The position numbers and the translations under genes are program-made. The notes under the pieces are model-generated. The model was given only the letters and a program-made list of their open reading frames with translations. It was not told where the DNA came from and made no database searches. From contig CAZSSM010000028.1 in assembly GCA_964609385.1 (NCBI GenBank), positions 1-64,000 of the forward strand: a DNA stretch of 64,000 nt, in the 5' to 3' direction. The stretch's first letter is position 1. Every line of letters begins with the position of its first letter. Below are positions 53,146 to 62,031 of the stretch, in pieces. The DNA comes from CAZSSM01 sp964609385 (lineage in GTDB: Bacteria > Planctomycetota > Planctomycetia > Isosphaerales > Isosphaeraceae).

Positions 53146-55126
53146 TTTCGTTAAGTCGCCGACCGCATCCTCCACTTCATCGAACGGCCGGATGATCCGG
53201 GTCTGTCTGCTGGGCGGCAAAGGATCGGGCAAGACGACGTTCCTGGCCGGCCTGGCGGTGCTCTCCGAGCCCGACCGCGACTCGGCGATCCGTGTGCGGG
53301 GGCTCGACCCGGCCAGTTGCGAACGACTCGATGAGCTGGCCCGGACCCTTCGCGCTCGCGAATGGCCTCCGGCCACGACCCGGACCCGCCTGCTCAACCT
53401 CCGCCTGACCTATCGGGGCACCGGCGTCCACGTCACCACGCTCGACTACAGCGGCGACTCGTTCGTCGAGGAACTCCGCAAGCTCGACGCCGAGCATATC
53501 GAGGAACTCTGGACGGCCTACCTCGACGCCGACGTCTACCTGCTCCTGTTCGATCCCGAGCGCGATCTGCTGCCGGCCGACACGCCCGATTCCGGGCGCC
53601 GCGAGGCCTTCCAACGTCGGGCCTTGGCCCACCTGGAAGCCATCGAGCAAGCGTGGAACCAACGCAAAGGTCCGTCCGACTCCAACAAGGAGCCGCGACC
53701 CCGATCGCGACAGGTCGATGTCGTCCTGTTGCTGACCAAGAGCGACCGGATCGCCGAACTCCAACAGGCGGACCATCGCCAGGCCCTGGACTTCTTCCAA
53801 GCCCGCTCGGGCCAACTGCTGAGTAAGCTCCGCGCGACCTCCGATCAGATCCGCGCCTTCCCCGTCTCGGCCGTCGGTGGAACCGAGACGGTCGATCGCG
53901 ACGGGATCCGTCTGGAAGTGCCCGCCGAGACGCTCCACCCCACGGGATACGAAGGGGTGTTCGGTTGGATCGTCAAGCGCCACCGATGGCGTCGAGGCGC
54001 CCCGGTCCGCCGTGCGGTCGCCGGCTTCACTGCCCTGCTGCTGATTGCCGGGTTCGTCGTCGGGGCCGCTTACTCCAACGCCAAGCAGCAACGGCTGGCC
54101 CGGCTCCAGGACGACCGGCGCTCGACGATCGAACGAATCGTTGAGTCGATCGACGACGGCGCTGACCCGATCGCCAACGACGTCGAGATCGAGCGCGCCC
54201 GGATCGCGTTGATCGATGGCGAGTTGGAGACCATCACCGCGCAACTGGCCGCCGATCCGTCTCAGGCCCAGCTCGACCAGATCACCGAGACCCTCGACCG
54301 CCTGCTCGAGTCCGACCCGGGCAGCCGTCGCGGTGAGGTCGAACGACTCCGCGCTGAGGTCGAGCAGATCCAACAGCGCCGGCGTTTCGGGGAGGTCCAA
54401 CGCGCCTTCGATCAGGACGACGGTCTCTTCCCCGACTTGGCCAGCAGCTTCCTTGACGAATACCCCGAGGGCAACCTCAGCAAGCAGGTCAAGGACCTCA
54501 TCGAGGCCGACTATCTCCGGCAAGTCGAGACGCGACATCGACAGATCGCCGCGATTCGACTCCGCGATCCCAAGACGCTCCGGACCAAGGCCGAGGCGAT
54601 CCTCGCGTACATCCAAGATGGCCCCAAGACCGAGGACGACCCGACCCTCGAACGCATGCGACGCGCCGCTGAGGTCGCCCTCCGGTTGGCCGAGCCGCAG
54701 CCGATCCGTGTCCAGTTGAAACGCTCGGGCCGCTTCGACGGCGGTCGGCACCATCGCGTCAAGGTCTGGATCCCCGGCCAATCCCGCCCCGTCATCGACT
54801 CGGACCGCTCGGACGCTTCGGCCAAGGCGGTCACCTGGATCAACCAGGACTTCCTCGTCAACTGGAACCCCGGCCAGCCTCTTCGGGTCGAATGGTACGG
54901 CACCACCGGGCTCTTCGCCCTCGGCAGCGAGGAGCTGTTCGCCTCCACCGAGGATCGCTCGATCTTGGCCATCGAAACGCTCGACGGCCCGGTCACCCTC
55001 AGTGTCCGGGGCGCTTGGCGTGACAACGTCGAAGGGAACGCGACGGTCCTGTTCCGGATCCCCGAATTTGAGTCCGAAGACTGGGAGGTCCTCCGCGAGT
55101 TCGTCTCACCCGGGACCCACTGGTAA
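53132..55126 (+). CDS. membrane-bound P-loop GTPase (TRAFAC-like, DO-GTPase-like)
   Basis: A 664-aa protein. The P-loop GGKGSGKTTFL lies at about 28-38. A Walker-B/G3-like DYSGD is near residue 108, the DVYLLLFDPERD strand near 130, and a G4-like LLTKSDR near 205, so this is a GTPase rather than an ABC- or AAA-type ATPase. A membrane helix (AVAGFTALLLIAGFVVGAAY, about 293-312) separates the cytoplasmic GTPase from a 350-residue part on the other side: a coiled coil (about 315-430), helical repeats and a beta-rich end (RVQLKRSGRFDGGRHHRVKV). The ATG lies inside the end of the preceding gene and follows GGAAGG, so translation is coupled. The family assignment rests on motif order, not on a database match. 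Confidence 0.85.
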   Translation: MAHADFVKSPTASSTSSNGRMIRVCLLGGKGSGKTTFLAGLAVLSEPDRDSAIRVRGLDPASCERLDELARTLRAREWPPATTRTRLLNLRLTYRGTGVHVTTLDYSGDSFVEELRKLDAEHIEELWTAYLDADVYLLLFDPERDLLPADTPDSGRREAFQRRALAHLEAIEQAWNQRKGPSDSNKEPRPRSRQVDVVLLLTKSDRIAELQQADHRQALDFFQARSGQLLSKLRATSDQIRAFPVSAVGGTETVDRDGIRLEVPAETLHPTGYEGVFGWIVKRHRWRRGAPVRRAVAGFTALLLIAGFVVGAAYSNAKQQRLARLQDDRRSTIERIVESIDDGADPIANDVEIERARIALIDGELETITAQLAADPSQAQLDQITETLDRLLESDPGSRRGEVERLRAEVEQIQQRRRFGEVQRAFDQDDGLFPDLASSFLDEYPEGNLSKQVKDLIEADYLRQVETRHRQIAAIRLRDPKTLRTKAEAILAYIQDGPKTEDDPTLERMRRAAEVALRLAEPQPIRVQLKRSGRFDGGRHHRVKVWIPGQSRPVIDSDRSDASAKAVTWINQDFLVNWNPGQPLRVEWYGTTGLFALGSEELFASTEDRSILAIETLDGPVTLSVRGAWRDNVEGNATVLFRIPEFESEDWEVLREFVSPGTHW

Positions 55127-55181
55127 GTGCCCACTCGTCATTGCGGACCTCCAACGCGACGCAGGCCGGAGCCAACCGATC

Positions 55182-56279
55182 ATGTCCTTGAGCCCGAGCC
55201 AGCCCAACGCACGGACCTTCGAGACAGTTCTCTGGGCCAACACGCCCGACCCCGAGGGGCTCGGCCGCGAGGACTACCGGATCGTCCATCGGAGCCCCGG
55301 CATCGCCGATCCGATCGCCTCGGCCTTCCACAAACAGGCGCGACGCTTCGAGTGGTCCCTGGCCACCGCGGAGCCCCACGAACCCGCCTGGGTCATCTGG
55401 AACTTCCCCTCGGACGACGGCGCCGAATCGCGACTGATGGTCGGTCGGATCCTCGATGTCGGCCGCGACGATCAGGGGCGTCCACATACTCTCCGGATCG
55501 AGGCCGCCCTCGTCGACCCGCCCGAACTCGAGACCGCCGCCGCTCTCATCAACGACCAAGCCTGGCCCAAAGCTCCCTGGTCGCCTCCCGAGCACGATGC
55601 GCCCCTGACGCTCACCCCACAAACAGCCGAACCGCGCCTGGTCCGACAGCTCGAGGCCGTCCTCGCGCACCGATCCGGCCGGACCGCCGTGCTCGGCATC
55701 AAACGCCTCTCGCTCGACCCCGACCATCGACGCACGATCGATCCCATCTCCAAAGGCGACGACGTCGAGCCGGCCTCCCCCACCACATCCGTGGCCACGA
55801 GGCCCGATCCGAGATCGGGCATGAAAGGAAATAGCCATCTTTACGTAGTTTTTATTTTAATCGTTTGTCTTGTTGTTTTATTAATTGGGTTCTTTCTCTA
55901 TAGCAATACGCCTCGATTGTTTGAGATACCAGAGTCTTCCAACTCCATCGACGCGGACGTGGCTCCTTCTAGCCCTACGCGAGATGACAATGGGATGAGG
56001 GAGGAGTTCGAAGGAGATTCCGCCTCAACCCTCAGAGAACTCGACATACCTAATCTCGAGTCGACCTCAGACGACATAGATCTGATGGGCGAGCAAGATC
56101 GAATTGGGGTGCCCCAGCAAAACCCGCAATCCGGCGAGTCGACGGTAGGCGTTCCGAAAATCCCCGAGGACGAGTCCCCCAACCTGTTCCGCCCAATCAA
56201 GCGATTGTTGAAAATGGTCGAAGGCGAGAAGAACAGCGAAGCCTTCGACGAGGACGAGTCATCAGCCGACCCCGATTGA
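55182..56279 (+). CDS. GAP1-N2-like GTPase-associated membrane protein
   Basis: A 365-aa protein, third in the operon. The ATG at 55182 follows GGAG, 55 nt after the GTPase stop. Residues about 10-110 (FETVLWANTPDPEGLGREDY, then RIVHRSPGIADP) follow the pattern I recall for the GAP1-N2 domain of GTPase-associated proteins (an opening 'F--L-Y', then '--Y-I--RSPG'). After a linker ending near residue 215 comes one membrane helix (LYVVFILIVCLVVLLIGFFL) and a Ser/Asp/Glu-rich disordered tail of ~120 residues. The DNA from about 55830 on is abruptly lower in G+C than the first half. No catalytic residues are evident. The role as partner of the adjacent GTPase is inferred. Confidence 0.7.
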   Translation: MSLSPSQPNARTFETVLWANTPDPEGLGREDYRIVHRSPGIADPIASAFHKQARRFEWSLATAEPHEPAWVIWNFPSDDGAESRLMVGRILDVGRDDQGRPHTLRIEAALVDPPELETAAALINDQAWPKAPWSPPEHDAPLTLTPQTAEPRLVRQLEAVLAHRSGRTAVLGIKRLSLDPDHRRTIDPISKGDDVEPASPTTSVATRPDPRSGMKGNSHLYVVFILIVCLVVLLIGFFLYSNTPRLFEIPESSNSIDADVAPSSPTRDDNGMREEFEGDSASTLRELDIPNLESTSDDIDLMGEQDRIGVPQQNPQSGESTVGVPKIPEDESPNLFRPIKRLLKMVEGEKNSEAFDEDESSADPD

Positions 56280-56282
56280 CCT

Positions 56283-56536
56283 TGGCTCATGGGTCGAGAT
56301 CGGTGGCTCTCTCTTCCCAGGTGGGCCGCGGGTTGGGGTGGCTGGGGACTGGTCCGCTCGGGGACCAGACCCCAGGGCCGGTCCAGGTGAGAAGGCCGAC
56401 TGTCCTAACGACGGGGTGGCCGACTCGAGTCATCGATCCTGGGGTCTGCTCGCTGCGCGTCGCCGTCCCCGGCCATCCGAGCACGGTGCCGACGGGGATT
56501 CGGGCCGAGCCCAACATCGAATCGGCCTCAAGAGTC
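56283..56536 (+). repeat. dispersed hairpin repeat, copy 2
   Basis: Matches the units at 6469-6724 (same orientation) and 7309-7520 (inverted). It begins TGGCTCATGGG four bases after the last stop codon of the GTPase operon and ends just before the ribosome binding site of the next gene. Nested inverted repeats: outer GGGTGGCTGGGGAC (56336-56349) with GTCCCCGGCCATCC (56465-56478), 12 of 14 paired, and inner CAGACCCCAGG (56366-56376) with CCTGGGGTCTG (56438-56448), perfect. Its position suggests it could also act as the operon's terminator. Confidence 0.75.
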
Positions 56537-56561
56537 ATTGACCATTCGAGGGAGATACGCC

Positions 56562-57857
56562 ATGCGTCGCGATCGTCGTGATTTGCTGAAGGTCGGTCTG
56601 GCCGGGATCGTTGGGGGGGCTTTGGGGATCGGGTCGGGTCGGGCGTCGTCGAAGTCGATCCGCATGGAGGACGAGGCGGGGCCGTCGCCGGATCTCCGGG
56701 ATCTCTACGAGCGGCTCGACCGCGCCGCAGCGCGACCGGTCCTCGACCTCGGCGGGTTCACCGACCCGGTCGTGATCCGGTCGATGGAGCTGCTCCGCAA
56801 CGGCCGCGAGTTCCTGGTCCGGGTCCGCGACAACGAGGGCGCCGAGGGGTTGACCGTCGCCAACGGTTTGCGGATGGTCGACGCCTACCCGATCCTGCTC
56901 AACCGCGTCGTCCCGTTTTGGGTCGGGAGAGACGCGACCGCCTACGAGGAAGACCTCTGGGAGCTGTATCGATTCCGGAGCAATTACAAATATCAAGGGT
57001 TACCGTATTGGGTCTGCGTGGCCGCCGCCGAATTCGCGATCCTCGACCTGCTAGGCAAGCGCACCGGCCGGTCCGTCGGCGAGCTGCTCGGCGGACGTCA
57101 ACGCGATGAGGTGGCCATCTATCGGGCCAGCGGAAACCGGGGCAACACGCCCGAAGCTGAGATCGAACACCTGCAGCGCCTCGCCTCCGAGGCCGATGCA
57201 CGGGCGCTGAAGTTCCGCGTGGGCGGGCGCATGAGCCTCGACGCCGACTCGCTTCCGGGGCGTTCCGAACGGCTCGTCCGCCTGGCCCGCGAGACCTTCG
57301 GATCCGAGATGACCCTCTACGCCGACAGCAACAGCTCCTACTCCGCGCCCAAGGCGATCACCCTCGGCCACCTCATGGAGGAGTGCGACTACGGCTTCTT
57401 CGAGGAGCCCTGTCGGTTCGATCACTGGGAGGAGACCAAGCAGGTCGCCGACGCCCTGACGATCCCCGTCGCTGGCGGCGAGCAGGAGTACAGTGACCGT
57501 CGATTCCGCTGGGCGATCGCCCACCACGCCGTCGACGTCGTCCAACCCGACCTGCACTACTATGGGGGGATGGTCCGCTCGATGCGCGTGGCGCGGATGG
57601 CCGAGGTCGTTGGCCTGCCCGTCGCGCCGCATATGTCCGGATCCGGCCTCGGCTTCCTCGACGTCGCTCACTTCGTCTCCGCTCTGCCTAACCCGAGCCC
57701 GTTCCACGAATACAAAGGGGCGCCCGCCATCCCCGCCGAGGCCCAGGGCTCCTCCCTCGCCGCCGTCGACGGCAACGTCCGGGTCCCCCACGGTCCCGGC
57801 TTCGGGGTCACCATCGACTCCGATTACATCAAGGCTTCGGTCAACGTCTCGGCTTAA
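56562..57857 (+). CDS. Tat-exported enolase-superfamily (mandelate racemase/muconate cycloisomerase-like) enzyme
   Basis: A 431-aa protein. The ATG at 56562 follows GAGGGAGA and starts a twin-arginine-like signal (MRRDRRDLLKVGLAGIVGGA). The capping domain includes EDLWELYRFRSNYKYQGLPY. In the barrel I see LKFRVGG (about 215-221) where racemase-group members usually have K-x-K, so the second Lys is Arg. The metal ligands are Asp in YADSNSSY (about 255), Glu in FFEEPC (about 280) and Glu in VAGGEQE (about 306), and the general base His in APHMSGSG (about 356). It would abstract a proton alpha to a carboxylate in an acid-sugar-type substrate. An exported member is a planctomycete habit. It stands alone downstream of the hairpin repeat. 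Confidence 0.88.
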   Translation: MRRDRRDLLKVGLAGIVGGALGIGSGRASSKSIRMEDEAGPSPDLRDLYERLDRAAARPVLDLGGFTDPVVIRSMELLRNGREFLVRVRDNEGAEGLTVANGLRMVDAYPILLNRVVPFWVGRDATAYEEDLWELYRFRSNYKYQGLPYWVCVAAAEFAILDLLGKRTGRSVGELLGGRQRDEVAIYRASGNRGNTPEAEIEHLQRLASEADARALKFRVGGRMSLDADSLPGRSERLVRLARETFGSEMTLYADSNSSYSAPKAITLGHLMEECDYGFFEEPCRFDHWEETKQVADALTIPVAGGEQEYSDRRFRWAIAHHAVDVVQPDLHYYGGMVRSMRVARMAEVVGLPVAPHMSGSGLGFLDVAHFVSALPNPSPFHEYKGAPAIPAEAQGSSLAAVDGNVRVPHGPGFGVTIDSDYIKASVNVSA

Positions 57858-57927
57858 TCGGGTGCCGATCTCCTAGACAAGAGCTGCCACGACCTCGGAC
57901 CTCGATAAATCCACCCCGAGCTGATCG

Positions 57928-60900
57928 TCAACGGCTCGCCTTGAGGAACCGGACGAGGTCGAGCAGTTCCTGTTCGTCGAGGACCTCATCGAGCCCGGCG
58001 GGCATGACCGAGACGGTCCCAGGGCGCATCTCTTCGACGTCGGATCGCGGGAGGCGCTCGACCAGATCGGCGCCGATCTGGACGGTGATCACATCGTCGG
58101 ATTCCTCGACGAGGATCCCGTTAAGCACGCGTCCGTCGACGGTGGCGATCAGCATCGGTTCGTAGCTCCGAACGAAGCTGGCGCTGGGGGCGAGGATCGC
58201 CTCCAGGAGATCGCGTTCGGTCCGGACCCGGCCGATCCGGGTCAGGTCGGGGCCGAGTTTACCTCCAACGTAGCCCATCGCGTGGCAGGTCCGGCACGCA
58301 GCGCGTGTGCCGTTGAAGACCGCTTGGCCGCGACCCACGTCCCCCTCGTTGATCAGAGCCAGCAACCGATCGATCCGGGCACGGGTCCGATCCGCCCCGG
58401 CGTCCAGGCTCGCCAACAAGGACACGGCCTGCTCGCCGAGCACCGCGTTGTGAGGTGCCAACACGCGCCTCAGATCGCCCGGCCGGATCGTCGCCAAGGC
58501 CCTCGAATCGGCTAAGGCCCGTACCAACCGGATCGCGACCCCCGAATCCTCGACGCCTTCAAAGGCCCCCAGCAACCGAGGCGACGCCAGCGGACTGGCA
58601 AACTGCATCGCGTCGGCTAAGGATTGCTTCTGCTCACGTGTCAACGTCGAGGAACTCAGGAGGTCCGCCGCTTGGAGGGCGTCCGATCCCGCCTCGTCCG
58701 ACGTGACCACCTCGAGCAACCAATCGAAGGTCGGGCCATCGAGCTTCCGATCCGATGCGGAGATGGCCCCCAAGGCGTTGAGGCGGAGCGGCGTCGACAG
58801 CGCCTCATCGTGGGCACAACGCAACAGCGAGGCGGTCAACCGTTCGGCTTCAGGCCCGCTCGCTGACTCTTGGAGGGCCTTGGCCACCCGGATCGATGCA
58901 TCGAGCAGAGCGGGGTCGGCCTCGTCAATCAGGTCGGCGACGGCGACGAGCCAGTCCTCGGGCGCGGGGTCGGGGCGGACCGCTTCCATGACCGTTAGGA
59001 CGAGCCGTCGACGAACCTGCCCCGCCCGTTGCTCGGTCGCGATCTCGACGAGGAGCCGCTGGATCGGAGGCGCCGACGCTAGGCCAGTCAGTAACTCGAC
59101 GACCGGATCGGCACCTCCGACACCGCTCCGGTCGGAGCCCAGGGCGGTGATGCGTCGACGGAGTTCCGATTCGAGGCTCGACGCCCACTCCGGATGTCGG
59201 CCCGCGATCCAGACGGCCACCGCGCGGGCATCAGCATCGTCGCTCGAAAGCAAGGGGATGACCTCGGAGTCGCGGAGGCTTCGGGGATCGATCTGATCGA
59301 GGGCGATCATGGCGGCGCGTTGGGTCCGGATATCGGGGCGCTTCAACCCGAGCCGGATCCGCTCGACGTCCCCGATCTCGATCAACGCATAGGTCAGTGA
59401 GTGGATCAGTCCGGGATCGGTCGCCGCCGAGGTCGCGTCGAGCAGCGCGGGCACGGCCGAGACGTCGCCGATCCGCCCCAGGGCCTCGGCCGCGACGCGC
59501 TGGTTCACCGGACCGTCGTCTCGGAGCACGTCGAGGAGCATCGCCAAAGCCCCGGCGTCGCGGCGAACCGCCGAGGCGTGGAGCGCCGCCTGGCGGACGG
59601 TCGCGTCGACATCGAGCAATCCGTGACGGACAACCGCACGAGCCGGGTCGCCGTCGATCCGGCTGGCCGCCCAGACCGCCTGCCGACGTGTCATCGAAGA
59701 GGACGAACCCTCGACCACCGCGAGCAGGGCCGACACCGCACGCTCGCCGAGCCGACCCAACGCATCGACGGTGCGTTGACGAACCGCCACACGCGGGTCA
59801 CCCAGCCGATCGGCCAAAGGCTCAGCCTCTACGCCGTCCCAATCGAGCGACAGCCCTCGAGGATCTGTGATCGCCGGTGCGTCGGCTTTGGCGACCCGAT
59901 AGATCGCGCCGAGCACGTCGGGCTTGTGGAGTTGGGAGGTCGGACAGCAGAGCTTGTACCAGCCTCCGGTGTCGATGACCAACAGGCTCCCGTCAGCGTC
60001 CTCGATCACATCGGTCGGGTGGAAATCGTTGTCCGAGCTGACCAGGAACGCCGAGTCCTCGGTCCGATAGCTCGCCCCGTCCGGAATCAGGACATGGCGG
60101 CTGACCGTCCTCAGGTTGAACTGGCAGGCGAAGAGGTTGTCGCGATACGACGCGCCGAGGGCCTCGCCACGATACCGGAGCAGCCCAGACGGCGCGGCCG
60201 GACCGAGGTGGGTCAACGGCGCGAGGACCTCGGGCCGGGTCCTCGGGTGACCGTCGAGGACGCCATGGACTTTGCCGTAGACACCACCGTAAAGGGCGTG
60301 GATCAAGCCGTCGCGTCGGCCGCCGGCGGGGTGTTGGAGGAAGGTGGTGGTGAAGATCCGCTCGCCGCCCGGGGTGAAGACGACGTCGACCGGATTGTCC
60401 ATCCCGCCGGTCATCACCGGCTCGATCGGCCCTCGACGATCGGGTCGCCATCGAAAGATGTGTGCGGCCCGAGTGACGAGGGGCTCTCCTTCGAGTTGTG
60501 GGTATGTTTGTTCGGCGAATGCGCCCTTACACCAATAGATCCAACCGTCGGGACCGGCATAGGGGCCGTGTAGGTCGTTGGCGCACCCGGTGAGGGTCCG
60601 GCCGTCGAACCAGACCTCGCGGTCGTCGGCGACCCCGTCGTCATCGCGATCGGTCAGCTTCCAGATCTGCGGTGGCGCGGCCACGTAGAGCGAACCGTCC
60701 CGCCACATCGTTCCGGCGGGGAACATCATCCGGTCGGCGAAGACGGTCCGGTGGTCGAAGACGCCGTCGCCGTCGCGGTCCTCCAGGCGGAGGATCCGAT
60801 GCGGGCGCTCTTCCAGTTGCTTGCCGACCGGGTCGTTCGAGCCCGACGACTCGGCCACATAGAGCCGTCCGCGCTCGTCGAAGGCCCCCGTGATCGGCCG

Positions 60901-61104
60901 CTCGACCAGCGCAGGCCCGGCCGCCTCGGTGATCGTGAACCCGTCTTCGAGGGTGAACTTCGACTCGGCTTCGGTCCCGCCCATGACATCCGTGACGGGA
61001 CACAGACCCGCGACCAGGATCATCAACATGACGATCCGCAAGAGCCCACGGCACGCCCGGCGCCCCCGTCCCCTCAGCGTCATCGCGATCCGCTTCGTTT
61101 CCAT
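57928..61104 (-). CDS. PVC-type heme-binding protein: six-bladed propeller, HEAT repeats and CxxCH domain
   Basis: A 1058-aa exported protein. The ATG at 61104 follows GGAGAGC and opens a signal peptide (RGLLRIVMLMILVAGLCPVT). Residues about 40-400 are a glucose/sorbosone-dehydrogenase-like beta-propeller (RPITGAFDERGRLYVAESSG, DLHGPYAGPDGWIYWCKGA, VTGGMDNPVDVVFTPGG). Residues about 410-900 are HEAT-like helical repeats. The C-terminal domain has the heme motif CRTCHAMGYVGGKLGPDLTR (Cys937, Cys940, His941) and the module RDLLEAILAPSASFVRSYE, then VMPAGLDEVLDEQELLDLV. This architecture is diagnostic of Planctomycetota and Verrucomicrobiota and is thought to support periplasmic oxidation of polysaccharide-derived compounds. 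It is divergent from yqgE. Confidence 0.94.
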   Translation of the reverse strand: METKRIAMTLRGRGRRACRGLLRIVMLMILVAGLCPVTDVMGGTEAESKFTLEDGFTITEAAGPALVERPITGAFDERGRLYVAESSGSNDPVGKQLEERPHRILRLEDRDGDGVFDHRTVFADRMMFPAGTMWRDGSLYVAAPPQIWKLTDRDDDGVADDREVWFDGRTLTGCANDLHGPYAGPDGWIYWCKGAFAEQTYPQLEGEPLVTRAAHIFRWRPDRRGPIEPVMTGGMDNPVDVVFTPGGERIFTTTFLQHPAGGRRDGLIHALYGGVYGKVHGVLDGHPRTRPEVLAPLTHLGPAAPSGLLRYRGEALGASYRDNLFACQFNLRTVSRHVLIPDGASYRTEDSAFLVSSDNDFHPTDVIEDADGSLLVIDTGGWYKLCCPTSQLHKPDVLGAIYRVAKADAPAITDPRGLSLDWDGVEAEPLADRLGDPRVAVRQRTVDALGRLGERAVSALLAVVEGSSSSMTRRQAVWAASRIDGDPARAVVRHGLLDVDATVRQAALHASAVRRDAGALAMLLDVLRDDGPVNQRVAAEALGRIGDVSAVPALLDATSAATDPGLIHSLTYALIEIGDVERIRLGLKRPDIRTQRAAMIALDQIDPRSLRDSEVIPLLSSDDADARAVAVWIAGRHPEWASSLESELRRRITALGSDRSGVGGADPVVELLTGLASAPPIQRLLVEIATEQRAGQVRRRLVLTVMEAVRPDPAPEDWLVAVADLIDEADPALLDASIRVAKALQESASGPEAERLTASLLRCAHDEALSTPLRLNALGAISASDRKLDGPTFDWLLEVVTSDEAGSDALQAADLLSSSTLTREQKQSLADAMQFASPLASPRLLGAFEGVEDSGVAIRLVRALADSRALATIRPGDLRRVLAPHNAVLGEQAVSLLASLDAGADRTRARIDRLLALINEGDVGRGQAVFNGTRAACRTCHAMGYVGGKLGPDLTRIGRVRTERDLLEAILAPSASFVRSYEPMLIATVDGRVLNGILVEESDDVITVQIGADLVERLPRSDVEEMRPGTVSVMPAGLDEVLDEQELLDLVRFLKASR

Positions 61105-61445
61105 CTGTGCTCTCCGCCTCTCGAGGACCTCAGACCCACGTGCGAGACCACCGACAACGGCTCAGTCTCGCCGATCCGTCGGTCGCGCTCAACGTTCCTC
61201 GCCAGACCGAGGCCCGGTGAGGGCGATGCGGGCATGACTCGGGGTTTGTCGTCCGGCCCGAACGGTAGGCAGATCCTCGTGCCCGTGGCGGTCGCTCCGA
61301 AGGCATTCGCCTTCTATTCTCGTCGAGAGAGCTATGGTACCCTACCGGGAACGTACGGAGGTCCGGGGTTCGCAGACGTGACGGATCAGGCCGCGAGATC
61401 ACCCCATTAGGGGACGGGCGCGGGATGGAAGATAGGTGGCCAGCC
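61105..61445. other. divergent intergenic region
   Basis: Lies between the heme/HEAT gene (minus) and the YqgE gene (plus). It must contain both promoters. The stretch around 61308-61340 is somewhat A+T-richer. No gene, repeat or hairpin is seen. Confidence 0.45.
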
Positions 61446-62000
61446 ATGGAGTCATTGAAGGGACACTTGCTGATCGCCGACCCATCGCTCCGGGATCCGA
61501 ACTTCACGCGGACCGTCTCGTTGATCCTGCAGCATAACGAGCAGGGAGCGCTGGGCCTGATCCTCAACCGACCGACCCGGATGTCCGTCCGTGACGTGGC
61601 CGAGCAGGTCTTCGGCCACGCGATCGATTGGAACAAGCCGATCATGCTGGGCGGACCAGTCGAAGGGCCCGCCTTCATGCTCCACACCGTGGCCGATCGC
61701 GCCGACGAGGAGGTCCTGCCGGGCCTCTACAGCAGCCTGGAGGCCGACAAGCTCCGCGCCCTCTTGGCCGACCGATCTGAGCCCTCGATCGTCATCGCCA
61801 ACCATTCCGGCTGGGGACCCGGCCAGCTCGAGGCCGAGATCGCCGAGGGGTCCTGGCTCTGGATCGAGGCGACCCTCGAACGCGTCTTCCGCGAGCCGCA
61901 CGAGTCCTCCTGGAAAGATTTCGTCGTCCGGGTCCGTGGCCAGCGGCTGGCCGACCTGCTCAACCTGCCCGGCATGCCCGACGACCCCACGGTCAATTGA
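61446..62000 (+). CDS. YqgE/AlgH family protein
   Basis: A 184-aa protein of the widespread YqgE/AlgH (UPF0301) family. Family features are ESLKGHLLIADPSLRDPNFT at the N-terminus, RTVSLILQHNEQGALGLILN then RPT, and the motif IMLGGPVEG; the C-terminal half has IVIANHSGWGPGQLEAEIAE then GSWL. The function is unknown; in proteobacteria it has been connected with alginate and general regulation. ATG 61446 matches the family's usual N-terminus; an in-frame ATG at 61425 would add seven residues. Confidence 0.93.
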   Translation: MESLKGHLLIADPSLRDPNFTRTVSLILQHNEQGALGLILNRPTRMSVRDVAEQVFGHAIDWNKPIMLGGPVEGPAFMLHTVADRADEEVLPGLYSSLEADKLRALLADRSEPSIVIANHSGWGPGQLEAEIAEGSWLWIEATLERVFREPHESSWKDFVVRVRGQRLADLLNLPGMPDDPTVN

Positions 62001-62031
62001 CGCCGACCGATCTCCGATGATCCCACTCACA

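Noticed and set aside
56287..56538. Short frames in the hairpin repeat that look conserved between the copies
   Set aside because: They are similar on both strands and in several frames because the DNA is palindromic and repeated; no ribosome binding site and no coding-type substitution pattern.
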